NCBI GenBank assembly: GCA_036768485.1
Contig: JAVLUZ010000142.1
Location: forward strand, 14,976,407 to 15,040,406
DNA length: 64,000 bases
Direction of reading: 5' to 3'
DNA from: Mermis nigrescens
Taxonomy: Eukaryota > Nematoda > Enoplea > Mermithida > Mermithidae
Part shown: positions 48,056 to 62,100 of the stretch, one piece after another
Position numbering within the stretch: position 1 is the stretch's first letter
Layout: every line of letters starts with the position of its first letter
Notes under the pieces: generated by a model
The model's database searches: none
What the model saw: only the letters and a program-made list of their open reading frames with translations
Told to the model about the DNA's origin: nothing
Translations under genes and position numbers: made by a program

Positions 48056-49429
48056 CCGGGGACCCTTTCCTAAATTCCGAGCTGTGACAAGTACGAATGC
48101 TAGCAAGCGTATTGAATAAAAATCATCGCATCATATGATTTGCATGCAAATAGCTGTGGGGCAGACATAATGGGGCGACCACAATGATCAAGGGGGGCTA
48201 TATACCCCAGCAAGGTCGAGGATAAACTTTTTGACCTTTCCGCCGCAATAAATAGCGAAAATCATTTGACTAGTCTAGGACTCGACCTGTACTTCCTAGC
48301 TACCAGCCACTTTGAGTCGCCATACCCCTCCTAAAAGTCTGAATGCTGCCCACAAGCATGAACACGGTCAAGACTTCTGGGAGCGGGATAAACCGAGTTT
48401 CCTAAGGAGGGGATAAATGAATACGTGATTTTGCTATTTATTGTCAAATTTTGATGCTTAATTCATTGCATATTATTATTCATGAATTTTTGTGATGGAA
48501 ATTGCATAAAAACAAGTAAAAATAAGGGCGGTGGAATGATCTCTAGTATAATGGACAAATTGAATATTCTGCTACTCGAAAAATAAGCATTTGTACTTAA
48601 AATGATACTGTCAGATATCGTTTAAAGCTTTCTCATACGGTTCGAGCAATAGGTTTGGTCCTGAAGCGGCCTAAGGGGGTTTACGCCTTTCAAAAGTCCT
48701 AATAAGGGGGGTTACCCCATACCCCCAGTACGCATGTGTGACTGCCCGTATATAATGACCAATAGACCGAAGTACATAATGAGATTTCAGGCGGAAAATG
48801 TTTTTGGCTGATCTGGGAAAACAAAAGCGACGTCATTGTGAACAGTCTGATTTTTTATTAGGAAAGTTACGCTCTGTTTTGTTTTTCCTCATTAAAGGAT
48901 GCAGGAAATTTTTGTCTTCTTAATTATTTCGCATTCTTATGCGTGTACATGCGTTTTCGCAACTTTTCTCATTTTTAATAAGGAATCTGATTCTCCGCAT
49001 ATTTTCCAGTGCGTTCGTTCTTTTACGTTTACAGCTTAGCTGACGTGCTCCATGCACATGATTATTAAAAACTTATTGATCATGTATGATATTGCTATAA
49101 GTTTTTTTATAACAAATCATTGCATTTAACGATTCTTACATATGCAGTTTTAAAATTTATCAATAAATAAAACATGTAGTTTGTCCCTTTCATATTTGTC
49201 GACCATTCTTATGAATTATTTAAATATTGCTCAATCAAAACTTAGAAGAGAAATTCGGAAATTTAGCTGCAAAAATATTATAAGATAAAAATAAGTTTAC
49301 TATACGAAAAATAGATAAAGCCTAAAAAGGAAGTCCTATTTAAAAATTATGATAATTTATTCGATAACGCCCACTCATTATACCCACTACATGGCGTGGA
49401 GGAAGGGGGATTAGGGTAGACCTGCTGAA

Positions 49430-49856
49430 CTATTCAATGGATAAAAAATGGCTATCAGGACGGCAAGAAAATAAGTAAATGTTATTAATAGGTATTTTCC
49501 GGTGCGAAGCACCGCAAAAATTTGAGTAATTATGATTACTGACGGCCAAAATAGATTATATATCCATTCTTTATCTCGCCAACTATTTTGTGCCAATGAG
49601 GAAGGCGCCCCCACACCTCGACGTGGAGTGTTCGAGGGGGTATGCAGTTCACCCCAGAAACCTAAGAATCCCCCGGAATTCAATTTTTTAAAATTTTTTC
49701 CGCAATTTTGTGATGCCAATGGATAGTGCTCGATGAGGAACGTTGAAAAATGATGTTTTTGCCATACCACCATTTTTAAGGCCATTTTTTGACCTCTGAA
49801 AAATCTTGCTTCCCCCATTCGGAATTTCAACGCCGCCCCCCCTTAAATCCGCCCCT
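49430..49856 (+). mobile_element. Chimeric repeat: hAT-like MITE end fused to a CAYACSTGGGC MITE
   Basis: 49440-49590 matches the hAT-like family (CCGGTGCGAAGCACCG hairpin, CGGCCAAAAT) and 49843-49856 gives its terminus TAAATCCGCCCCTG. 49610-49830 is a CAYACSTGGGC-family copy without its own last bases. The left terminus is not found. Confidence 0.6.
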
Positions 49857-50512
49857 GCAAACGTGCATGCCTCATCTAGACCCCCAGAATAAAAAAATGC
49901 GAAATTTTCTGAGGAAAATCAGGTAAAAAAAGACCAAAAATAGATGAATATTGAAAATTTTCTTCAAAAGTGCTTTAAATTGCCCATAAACTGTGTAATA
50001 ACGTATTTTTAGGCTATTTTAGCGCTTAAACCAGCTTTTGAGGTTATTTTAGCTTGAAAAACTCAATTTTTGACACTTCCTTAGATCGGCCATGCTGTGC
50101 ATCTATTGTTATAACTATCTCGTAGTACATTGTTGCTTGATAAAGCTAAGAATGTAGGACTTCTTCTGTCCTCTGCCGCTTCCAACAGACGATATATATA
50201 TAAGAAGCTATCAAAGGTCATGTTTAAACTAATGCAAAATAATTAATAAACATCGATAAATCTTCCAATTCAGAGAGTTGAAAAGGATTTAGAGCAAATT
50301 TTTCTTCTTTTGTCAAATGGATTAGAAAAATTATGAGAAATTCTAAAAAATTAGAAAAAACTTATAAAATAAAGAAACAAAATAAAATTCAAAAAACTAG
50401 AACTCGCATCACTGATGTTTTTAACTTTAGATTCAATGGCTTATTTAATTGCAATTTATATGATTATCTTGATTGTCTAATCTGATTATGCAGCCTACGA
50501 ATCTAAGCATAC

Positions 50513-50700
50513 CTTGAAAAACACTAATAAAATCATCGCGTTTCCGAATATTCCGAGAATGCTCAAAGTCAGCATAATGAATCCGTATGGAGCAAGATTA
50601 AAGTCGGAAAACGATGTTAAGTTATTCTTATCCGTATCAAAGTTTGCGGATCCGATCGATTGATTATTTAGCATTTCGTACCCGTGAGCGCGCAGCCTTT
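50513..50700 (-). CDS. 7TM receptor gene B, first visible exon with TM1 (188 bp)
   Basis: Donor GTATGC, acceptor-like TTGAATTTTTTAG. Coding starts at the ATG at 50672-50674 (MLNNQ). An upstream in-frame ATG exists only if the reading runs across the acceptor, so I rejected it. Has an N-L-T sequon in the extracellular N-terminus and TM1 with GIFGNA. 188 bp, as in gene A. An upstream non-coding exon is expected but not identified. Confidence 0.88.
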
Positions 50701-50960
50701 CTAAAAAATTCAAAAGAATTGCGTGATTTCAGAAAAAAATTTTCAACCTTAAAAAATTCATTGGATTATGTAGCTTATGTAGAATTCCTTCGATTCTTCC
50801 AAGTGAAACTTTAGTCTTAAAAAGTAGGTGGATATAAAAATTTATCTGACCAAGTAAAATCGGTCAATTTATAGAAAATATATGAATAAATTTCGAATTG
50901 TAACAGCAGCTTATATACAGGGTGGCCCGCAAAACCGGATGGCGTATTGGTCCTTATAAC

Positions 50961-51214
50961 CATAAGTGGGCGGCACCAAAGTTCTGGGAGTACAAGATTT
51001 TTTCAAAGGTCAAAAAATGGCCTTAAAAATGGTAGTATGGCGAAAAACACCATTTTTCAACGCTTGTCATCGAGCACTATCCATTGGCATCAAAATATTG
51101 CGGAATAAAAAAACAAAAAAATTCAAAAATTGAATTCTGGGGGTATTTTGCTTTCTTGGGAGGGTTTGGTTTCTAGGGGTGCATACCCCAACCCCCACCC
51201 CACGTTCGGGTATG
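50961..51214 (-). mobile_element. CAYACSTGGGC-family MITE with perfect 8-bp TSD
   Basis: CATAAGTGGGCGGCACC to GTTCGGGTATG, flanked by CTTATAAC (50953-50960 and 51215-51222). Confidence 0.9.
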
Positions 51215-51656
51215 CTTATAACTAATCGATACTTGATCAAATTATAGTGTGTTTCACGGAAATAAAGCATGGATCACAATTCATGAGTCGATGTGAACCG
51301 ATTACAAAAGCGGTTTAAACTAAAGCAGCAATCATGATACTGCATAGCAATTGATAAGCATATGAAGTTTTACTAAGCAAAATTGTATTACAGTATGCTA
51401 CCCAGAAATCCACTTTTGTAGCTGCTCGTTAGATCGCTTAAAGTTGATTTTCATGCACAACGTTTCGTGAAATAGACTATAAATGCAAGTTGTTTTGTCT
51501 AAAAGCCCGTTACCTATTCAAGAACGTGATGAAGTTTCAATCAACCTGAATGAGCTGTTGTCAGTTTACACAACATTAAGCAGAAGTCATTTTTTCTGCT
51601 TTCTGCAGATTTTTTGCCTAAAACAAGCTATCTTTACAACAGTATAACTCTCCAAG

Positions 51657-54600
51657 AAAAGAAGGTAACTAGCAAAGAAAAATGCTCCGATGGAACAAAA
51701 AAGATGATTATACTTGGCATTGTGGATTATTAACGATGTAAAAGGAGGAGACTAGGAAAAAATCTACCTAAAGTCGCAAAATCTGCTCAAAATCAGACTT
51801 TCTCTATGCAACGCAAAAAATCGAAGTATATTCTGCGGCCAACAGATTAAAATAAATATTTAAGCATAATAATGATTGAAAAAGCAGCACATTAGCTATG
51901 CAGTAGCTATGGGGAATGATGCTGAGTAAACTAACAGTCTTTCTAAGCCAATTCAGCGAAATAGCAAACATCGATGCATCCAAGCCAATCGAAGAAATTG
52001 TTAATTTAAAACAGTAGGAAACGCGTAAGTTGACTTGAAACCGACTAAATGTAGGTAACCTAGCATGCCCGTAACGATTGTGTGCACCAATCAATCGGCT
52101 CCTGCTTTGCTTGCTATAATGCTCATAAAAAATAAAACAACTTTAAATACAATACCACCTAGTTTTCTATCAGTCAGGATACAAAGCTAGTCAGCGTTGG
52201 TACTTGCCAGCAATTTAAAAAAATAAACATTATTGATTTCGTTTATACACTCTTCATCTGAAACTTTGGACATTATTTAAAAAAGACGCTTTTTTAGAGG
52301 TCGCAGAATATACTCCATTTTTTGCGTTGCTCAGAGAAAGTGTGATTTTTAGCTGAATTTGCGACTTTAGGTAGATTTTTCCTAGTCCCCTCCTTTTGCA
52401 TCCTTAATAATCCACAATTCCATGTATATTCATCTTTTTGGTCCCATCGGAGCATTTTTCTTTGCTACTACCCTACTTTTAATTCGCATGATTTAAGTAT
52501 ATCAATCAGTAAACGCATACAGTAACATGCTATAATAATGACAGCAGTCCAAGAACACAGGAAACAATATTTTTCTTAACATCAGCATTATCATTTTTAA
52601 ACAAGACAACCTTACATTATTTAAACAGATCAAAGTTTTTCAGCATAAATTTTACGCAAATATCAAGTGTAAGAAACACTAACGCTCAGATTTGGACGTA
52701 AAATAAATTTGTAGTATAAACTACATATTAACAACAAATGAATAGTGCAAACTTTACACAACTACTAGGTGTAGAGAAAACTAACAGTCAGATTCCCAAT
52801 TCTGATTTAACGTAGGACATTTTGAAAGAAATTGAGCTTCCGCAAGGCTCTAGAACTAAAGTTAATATGCAGTGTAAACTTTACATAACGACAAGTTGTA
52901 AAGAACATTTCAGTCGGATTCGTAATTCTGATATTACTCTGATATTACGATCATCATTTATTAAAAAATTAAGACTCCACAATGGCCCGAGTTTAAATAG
53001 ATATCAGATGTAAACCACTTTACACCACTGGTGAGTGCAAATTAAGTGGCGTATCACATTTGGTTTCTGGTTCATTTGTAGACTTGAGATTATGTCCAAA
53101 CTCATAACCCAGAAATTGGCAGAAAAAACAAGACAGAAACACGTTTAACTCCCCCATTTTTTGACTTTACATCTCCCGAAAAAGCTAAATATTGATGTAA
53201 ACAAACGCATTCGCTGTTACGCGTACCCCTTAGAAAGTACTTTATTTTTATCCTATTCGACTTCGCCCGACTTCTGAACAGAGAGAGTGGCGAACAAAAA
53301 ATGGACAAACACATATTTCCCACTTCCACCACATTGTAAACTTTAAAAATCTGAACCTTACGCCCCATTGAGTGTAAATAAATTCGGTTCCGGCCAGTTT
53401 GTAGCCCTTTGATTGTAGTACGTTTTGATGTTCCAAACTTATGTTCCTGCAAAATTTTCATATGATTTTTTTTACACCTCAGATTTCGAACTTTACACCC
53501 CCATTAAGAACTCAATATTGAGTTTTTTTGAACGCGGCTTGCTTCGACGTGTAGCCCTTAAAAGCTACTTTATTTCTATTTTATTCAATTCATCAACTCA
53601 TAATCGAAAAACTTGGCAGAGAAATCTTGGAAGAAATCTATTTTTTTTACTCTAGCACTAGAGTGTAAAGTTTAAACACCTGGTACTGACTGCGTATTCA
53701 TTGTAGAAAACTTTCCTGGTTATCACAAGATAGCCCATGATCCGTAGTACATTCTTCTCAGGAAAAATTTCTTTAACTCATAACCGGAGTTGTTGGCAGA
53801 CATAAACAAGTCGAAAACTTAACCAAAATGTGTCTTCCCTTGATTTTCGCGCTCTTAACACTCCCTTTCGAGAACTAAAGCGAAATTCAAAAAACAAAAA
53901 AGTGACATCTGCAGAACCTAATTAGATGAATAATTCAAATGAAGTGCATGGTTTTGCCAAAAGAATTGGAAAAAATTAAAAAAACCAGTATTCAAAAGAT
54001 TTGAACCCATCATTCGTCTTTTTAAGCCCACATGAGAGAACTGATCAAGATATCGGCGGATTTCAGCTTGATTATACTATTTTGGAAAATATTCATCATT
54101 CTACTGAAGTTTAAGAATAGTGCATTTATAATAATAAAAATAATAATTTATTAAAGACGAGTCAAAACCTCTGAAATAAGAAAAATCTGATCGAACAATA
54201 TGCAATACGGAGTTATCTATAGGCATTAGAAAATAGATGTATAATTCAAAATTCACCTCTTCATACCTCAACAACCACTGGCTGTAGAAAAGTTTAAAAG
54301 GTCAGATTCATTATTCTGACCTTAAGGAGAACATTTTTTGAAAAATTCATCATCCACGACGCTCTGAGCGGAAAAAATTTTTCACTGTAAAGTTTACACC
54401 TGCACTAATAACGCAATATTGATTGTAAAGAAACAAAATAAATTTTGACGTGTAGCGCTTAGGACGAGGCACATTTAAAAGATAATTACCACGTTCTGTC
54501 CACTAAGTGGAGAATATGGCAGGGAAAAAATAGTTTTTGTCCCAGACTCTTTACAATAAAGCGCCTTTAAATTCAAAAATATTACTTCCGAAAAAGTAAA

Positions 54601-55214
54601 GAACATACACTCCTAGATTATATTACTGTCTACTTTTTGAAACCAATCAGACTGCATAGAATGTAAAACTGAGTTAGATATGCATCTGCACATGAAAACA
54701 GTAAAAAACCGTCTACTTTGCACAATATTGCGTTAAAAGAGGAAAAAATTCGGTTTTGAGATATTGCAACCTCTACATTATAAAATTAATTGGACTGCAC
54801 AGAAACCAAAATTGAGTTAGATAACTTAAAGTCACTTAAAGAGTAAAAAATCCGTATACTTTACATTTTTGTGCAACAACCATTGAGTCTAGAGAAATTT
54901 TAAGGTCAGATTCGTAATCTACCGCTCGGGGGCAACATATTTTAAAAAAATTGGCCTCCGCAAATTATCTGATTTTTCGGTTTACACTTTACACACTTAT
55001 TGCTAACTCGGTATTGAGTGTAAACAACAAAAAAGACGGGCATTGAATTTTTTAATTATCCATCGATTAAAAAATCGCACCTCCCAGATGTGTGCCGTTG
55101 TTGCTGTGAGGCGGGGGGAAACAAATTTCTCACTCGCTGTGATAAACATATAAGAAAAAAGGATGGCCAAGTATATTATAGGTAGCGCTATCGTGCTACC
55201 TATGATTAAACGCG
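51657..55214 (+). mobile_element. GTGTAAA-rich large repeat, full copy (about 3.5 kb)
   Basis: The head is an inverted repeat: arm 51668-51842 (AGCAAAGAAAAATGCTCCGA ... ATATTCTGCGGCC) and its reverse at about 52297-52463, with a 450-bp spacer. The body 52640-55030 carries frequent GTGTAAA/TTTACAC motifs. The end is CCAAGTATATTATAG then a hairpin near 55180-55208 (TAGGTAGCGC-TATC-GTGCTACCTA). No open frame with a known domain. Collinear with 59163-63035. Insertion boundaries are inferred from where the two copies diverge. Confidence 0.75.
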
Positions 55215-55471
55215 GTTTCTTTTATTTGAAACAAAAATAAACTATTTACTACTCTATCTTTATTTCGATTGATTTTGCTTGTGCTGAACAGCTGCACCTT
55301 TCACACGAGTTATTGCATTCATACTAAATCCCGTAAGCAATTATATCAACTGCTGAATTGTAGGCATAATAACTCGCGCTAAATTCGTGTGTAAAAGTTA
55401 GATATTTATAACAGGACGTGCATATGGAGGTTCGGGATAGAAGATTTCCTGGAAAGGAAGGAGGATTGGTA

Positions 55472-55733
55472 TCACACCTGAGCATGGGGGTTCCGGGGTA
55501 TGCATCCCCCCTTCCAGAAACCAAAATACCCACCCAGAAATCAAAATACCCCCCAGAATTCAATTTTTGAATTTTTTTTCGTTTTTTCGCAATTTTTTGA
55601 TGCCAATGGATAGTGCTTGATGAGAAATGTCGAAAAATGGTGTTTTTATCGCCATACCACCATTTTTAAGGCCATTTTTCGACCTTCAAAAATCTTGCAC
55701 TCCCCCGCAGAATTTTCTTGCTGCCCACGTATG
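55472..55733 (+). mobile_element. CAYACSTGGGC-family MITE
   Basis: CACACCTGAGCATGGGG to CTGCCCACGTATG, flanks ATTGGTAT / GTTGGTAC (6 of 8). Confidence 0.82.
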
Positions 55734-56229
55734 GTTGGTACTATATCAATTAGAAAGCATTAAGACAAAATCTGGGACAAACCGTACGTGTTCGTTCAGG
55801 GCGGTGAGGGGTTTCGAGCATTTGATCCCTAGTATGGCTATAGACCCCCGCAATATGACTGCCGAATGCCAAGTCCGACCCCCCCTCTCCGAATTGTCGA
55901 TTTTTCGAAAAAAATGTTAAACAGTGTACTGTTACAAGCTGGCGTATGTAACCTATTTTAAGCGGTTCGCACCAATTTCTCATTTTTCGACTATACTTTG
56001 TTCAAATTACCCAATATTTTTCAAATCATTTCGAAATTTTTTACTGGGTTTATGTTTTAGAGAGAATGTGCACTGTCTAAAACGTCAAAAAACAAAGTTT
56101 TTGACGTGCATACATAGTTTTAAGCCTAAAAGGGCATTTTTGATAACATTTTTGGGGCTGACCCTCCGGGATTCCTACGGTATGGCCAAAACAAATGATT
56201 TTCTGAGTAAAACTACCTAATTAGTTTAA

Positions 56230-57000
56230 AAACTATTAATTAAGACAGTCTTCGTGTTATTTCTACGTTGAAATTGCTTCTAAGGTAATTTTCGGTTCGA
56301 TAAAGCTATATTTGTAGGCTCTTTGCACACCTAGCCGATTTTCAAAACCAGCTAACCTTAAGGTTAGCCGTGTTCTAAATAAATTATAATACAAATAAAC
56401 AACGATCAAATAAATGACTTTTTATCCTGGTCCATGTACGTCAAGTATCATATCGGCCTTCGTAGAACAATAAATACCCCTAACGAAGTTAATGACGGAG
56501 ATCTGTATTAGTAAATAGCAAACTAATTAGCAAAAGTAGGAATTCTTCTCTTTCATTCGTGAATGTCGAAAGATTGTGTGTCTCATTAATAACAGTGTGC
56601 CCTGTTTTATTTCGTTTTCGCTACCTATTCTAAATGATATCGCTACTAATCAGATATTCAAGACTAGGTTCTACATTGAAACATTACGATGATAAATTTA
56701 TCTCAGAATATCACGTAGGAGTACCTACCTTATTAGCATTATCCTCAAGTCCCAATGAGCGTGGACTGATTGTGCCGCAGTCAAATAGCTCTTCCTTTAA
56801 GTCATGTCATTGATGGCGCTCCGTAATTTCGAAAAATAATTTTTACAATTAATATATAATTTTCGCACGACATGTTTCATTCATGTATCTACAGCCCCTT
56901 AAGAATCCTACATAAAAATTTTCACCTGCAATAACATATTACATTCCATAATTATATCGAATTGAGCCACGTCCCTAAATGCTACAATATTTCGAATTAT
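56230..57000 (-). promoter_or_regulatory. Conserved upstream non-coding region of receptor gene B
   Basis: Counterpart of 35640-36420. It is displaced to 5.5-6.3 kb upstream of the TM1 exon because the 3.5-kb repeat and MITEs inserted between them. Shared blocks include ATAAATTTATCTCAGAATAT and TTTTCGCACGAC. Confidence 0.4.
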
Positions 57001-58150
<1,150 letters not shown>

Positions 58151-58159
58151 AAAAATATT

Positions 58160-58262
58160 ATTGATTGATATCGATTATCGATATACACCACTTAGATTTA
58201 TTATTTAATGTTTTATCCATTTTATCGATTGATAAATTTATCGATAATATCGATTTGAATTT
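58160..58262. promoter_or_regulatory. Cluster of ATCGAT/TATCGATA motifs
   Basis: Five or six ATCGAT cores within 100 bp, among them TTATCGATATA and TTTATCGATAATATCGAT. Resembles arrays of the insect DRE (TATCGATA), but no gene is visible alongside, so any role is uncertain. Confidence 0.25.
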
Positions 58263-59162
58263 GCGCACTAAACATGCATTTATAATTCACGCAGGTTGTT
58301 TAAAGATCGGTACTCAGCATTATAATTAAAGAACTATAGTTTTTCGTGCATAATGTAAAAAGTTGTGCGAACTTTTGACGAATAAAACCAGCGTTCATTT
58401 ACCATTATTTTTGAACAAAGGGAAGAAGTGTTTCATATAAGGAGAAATACACGGTATGTTGAATGTATTAAACTTACGGGGACGAATTTGGGAAGAAAAA
58501 GCGGGAGAATCAGCACTTAGAACACAATCGGGTACAGATAACCTTTCAAATTTTTTAGATAGGTAACGTCCTTTGAAAAATAAATCATTCTTTTTTATGA
58601 GATAGTCCATTGTTTTAATAAAAAATCATGAATTTTTGGCATGCTTTTGATGCAAAATGGACCGACGTGGGCTTTTGGAATTTTAGGTGCCTAGGATAAA
58701 AATTAAAAATGTGCTGGAGAGAATTAGGCAGAATTACAGCCTAAAATGGATGAAAATTGAAATTTTCTTCTAAAAGTGGCTTAATGACCAGTAGCTAAAA
58801 GGATTCACATTACGTTATTTCGGTATACACTAGTTTTTGAGGTCGTTTGGCGAAAAAGCTCCCTACCCTACCCTCCTCCCCGGCCAGCTACGCTGTGCAT
58901 TTGTGCACGTACATAATTATGGCTTGTTGACGGATATTTCTTTCTATTTTTTCATATTATCCCCTCAAAATCTTCGTTTAATTTCAATTCATCCGAACTC
59001 GCAGTGCCCAACGTGAATCACATTCTGTACACTTAATTTAAAGTTGTAGAATTTCTTCAATATTTTTTGATATGACTAGAAACATGAAACGTTTACAATT
59101 TTGACTTCGATTTTTTTTGACAATTTCCAATTAAGCGGATATAACATATGCGGGACATTTTC

Positions 59163-62100
59163 CATAGCAAAGAAAAATGCTCCGATGGAACAAAAAGATG
59201 AATATACTTGGAATTGTGGATTATTATGGATGTAAAAGGAGGGGACTAGGAAAAATCTACCTAAAGTCGGAAAATCTGCTAAAAATCACACTTTCTCTAA
59301 GCAACGCAAAAAATCGATGTATATTCTGCGGCCAACAGATTAAAATAAATATTCAACCATAACAATGATTGAAACAGCAGCACGTTAGCTATGCAGTAGC
59401 TATGGGAAATGATATTAAGTAAACTAACAGTCTTCCAAGCCAATTGAATGAAATAGCAAACATCGAAGACAATTGAAGACATGGTTGGTTAAAAACAGTA
59501 GGAAACACGTAAGTTGACTTGAAACAGACTTAATGTAGATACACTAGCATGCCCGAAACGATTGTGTGCACTAATCAATCGGCTCCTGCTTTGCTTGCTA
59601 TAATGCTCATAAAACAAAACAACTTTAAATACAATACCTCTTAGTTTTCTATCAATCAGGTGCCAGCAATTTAAAAAAGTAACCTTGATAGATTTCGTTT
59701 ATACACTCTTATCTGAAACTTCGAACATTATTTAAAAAAGACACTTTTTTAGAGGCCGCAGAATATACATCGATTTTTTGCGTTGCTTAGAGAAAGTGTG
59801 ATTTTTAGCAGATTTTCCGACTTTAGGTAGATTTTTCCTAGTCCCCTCCTTTTACATCCATAATAATCCACAATTCCAAGTATATTCATCTTTTTTGTTC
59901 CATCGGAGCATTTTTCTTTGCTAGTACACTACTTTTAATTAGCGTGATTTCAGTACATCAGTCAGTAAACACAATCAGTAACATGCCACAATAATGACAA
60001 CAGTCCAAGAACGCGGAAAACAATATTGTTCTTAACATCAGCATTATCCTTTTTAAACAAGACAACCTTATTGACACCATCCATTTTCAAATTAAAACTG
60101 CATTAAGTTATTTCTTCTTAATGTGCAGTTCACTTATAATCAAGCACAAAAATTTAACCAACGAATTCACATTGCAAATCCTCACTCAATCAATACACAA
60201 GCACAATGTGTTGTGACTTTTGAAATTGAAAACACCCAATTTTCAATTTTCAAATTGAAAAATTGGATCAATTTTCAAATTGAAAATTGGGTCAATTTTC
60301 AAATTGAAAATTGGGTGTTTGAATTTGCGATGAAGAAAATAATCAAAAGATAGTCACTTGGTTTATTTAAGCCGAGTAATAAAATAACGACCGTCCACCA
60401 ATTCCAAACTAAACGCAACTAATCTGATCACTATGAAAAAGTTTTGAAAAATGAGCTTGCTAAGCGAGAGTTGTAAACCAAGAGAAACTTAAAGTTAAAA
60501 CCTACCATTAAATTATGAGAGAATTATAAAAGATTTTAAACTTCAAGAAAATGGAAAAGGCGGGATGTTGGTAAATTAGAAGGCAAAGATTTTCGGCAAA
60601 AATTCAAAAACTTCACGCAAATATCAAATGTAAGGAACACTAACGCTTTGATTTGGTAGTAAAATAAATTTGTAGTATAGACTACATATTAACAACAAAT
60701 GAATAGTGCAAACTTTACACAACTACTAGGTGTAGAGAATACTAACAGTTTACGGCTTATTAATGTACATGATTACAATAAAGCTGTATATCTTTGTCGA
60801 CTTCTGTGCACAGTAGTGTGATTGCTGGTTCATTTTAAACCACTTTTGCAGGCAATTTACATCAATTAAACGATAGCTCTCCATGTGCAAGATTTTGTGA
60901 AACATATTATAAACACGGCTAAGAAAGATTTAACTTTAATGCAACCCATTTAAGACAAAATTACATCTCTTCAATGATCTAAGGACACTTGAACATAATT
61001 TTTAAATCACTTTAGATTACTTTTGAGGGTAAACAAACTCACTTAATTGATGTCTCACATATGAATCCTTGAAAATTTCTTGACTTCAGTTACAAAGTCT
61101 CTGCAAGTCTATCGAATTAGGGTTAACACGTAACGTAAACTTTACACAAACACATAGCGTAAAGAATATTTTAGTCGGATTCGTAATTTTGATATTGCTC
61201 CGATATTTCTTTCAACATTTATGGAAAAATGAGTCTCCATAATGTTTTAAAGACAATAAACATTAGGTTTAAACCACTTTGCAATACTGCTGAGTGTAAG
61301 CAAGCGCGCCCAATTGACGTATATATTTCATTCCCTGTAAATTTTTATATCTCAGGAAAAAATTTCGATTTTTGCAATGCTCTAGAACAAAGGCTAACAT
61401 GCAGTGTAAAAAATTACTCGGATATTATGATCAACATTCATGAAAAAATTATGTCTCTACAATGGTCTGAGGACATATAAACAATGAATGTAAACTACTT
61501 TACATCACTGTTGGATGTAAACAAACGCGCCTACGTGACGTCTCACATTTGATCCTTTGAAAACTTCTAGGCTCCAAGAAAAAATTAGGTTTCAGGAATG
61601 CTCAAAAACGAAGATAAATATATATGTAGTGTAAACTTCATGTAAACACCTAGTGTAAAGAAGATTTTAGTCAGATTCGTAATTTTGATATTGTTCCGAT
61701 ATTACGATTAATATTTATGAAAAAATTAAGTCTACATAATGTTCTATGGGCAAACTAACAATTGGTGTAAACTACTTTACAACACCGTAGAGTGTAAACA
61801 TATGCGCCAGACTGGCATATCAAATTTGATTCCTGGTCCATTTCTAGACTTGATAAACGTGTCCCTGACTCGTAACCGGAGAAGCAGGCAGAAAAAACAA
61901 GACAGAAACGCATTTAAAACTCCAAATTTTTGACTTTACACTCGCTAAATATTAATGTATAGACAATTTGCTTTGACATGCACCCGATATAAAGCACTTT
62001 ATTTTTATTCTATTAGACTTATCCCGACTTCTGGACGGAGAAAGTGGCGAACAAAAAACGCAACAAAAACGTATTTTCCATCATTTAGAACACTGTAAAC

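Larger units (their letters stand above)
47518..50512 (-). other. Receptor gene B intron 1, with repeat insertions
   Basis: Donor GTATGC at 50512, acceptor at 47518. Contains MITEs at 47794 and 49610. 48940-49350 and 50210-50480 are homologous to gene A intron 1. Confidence 0.75.

Noticed and set aside
50672..50713. Upstream start (MNFLERL) for receptor gene B
   Set aside because: It reads through a conserved splice acceptor at 50701-50702 and is absent in gene A.
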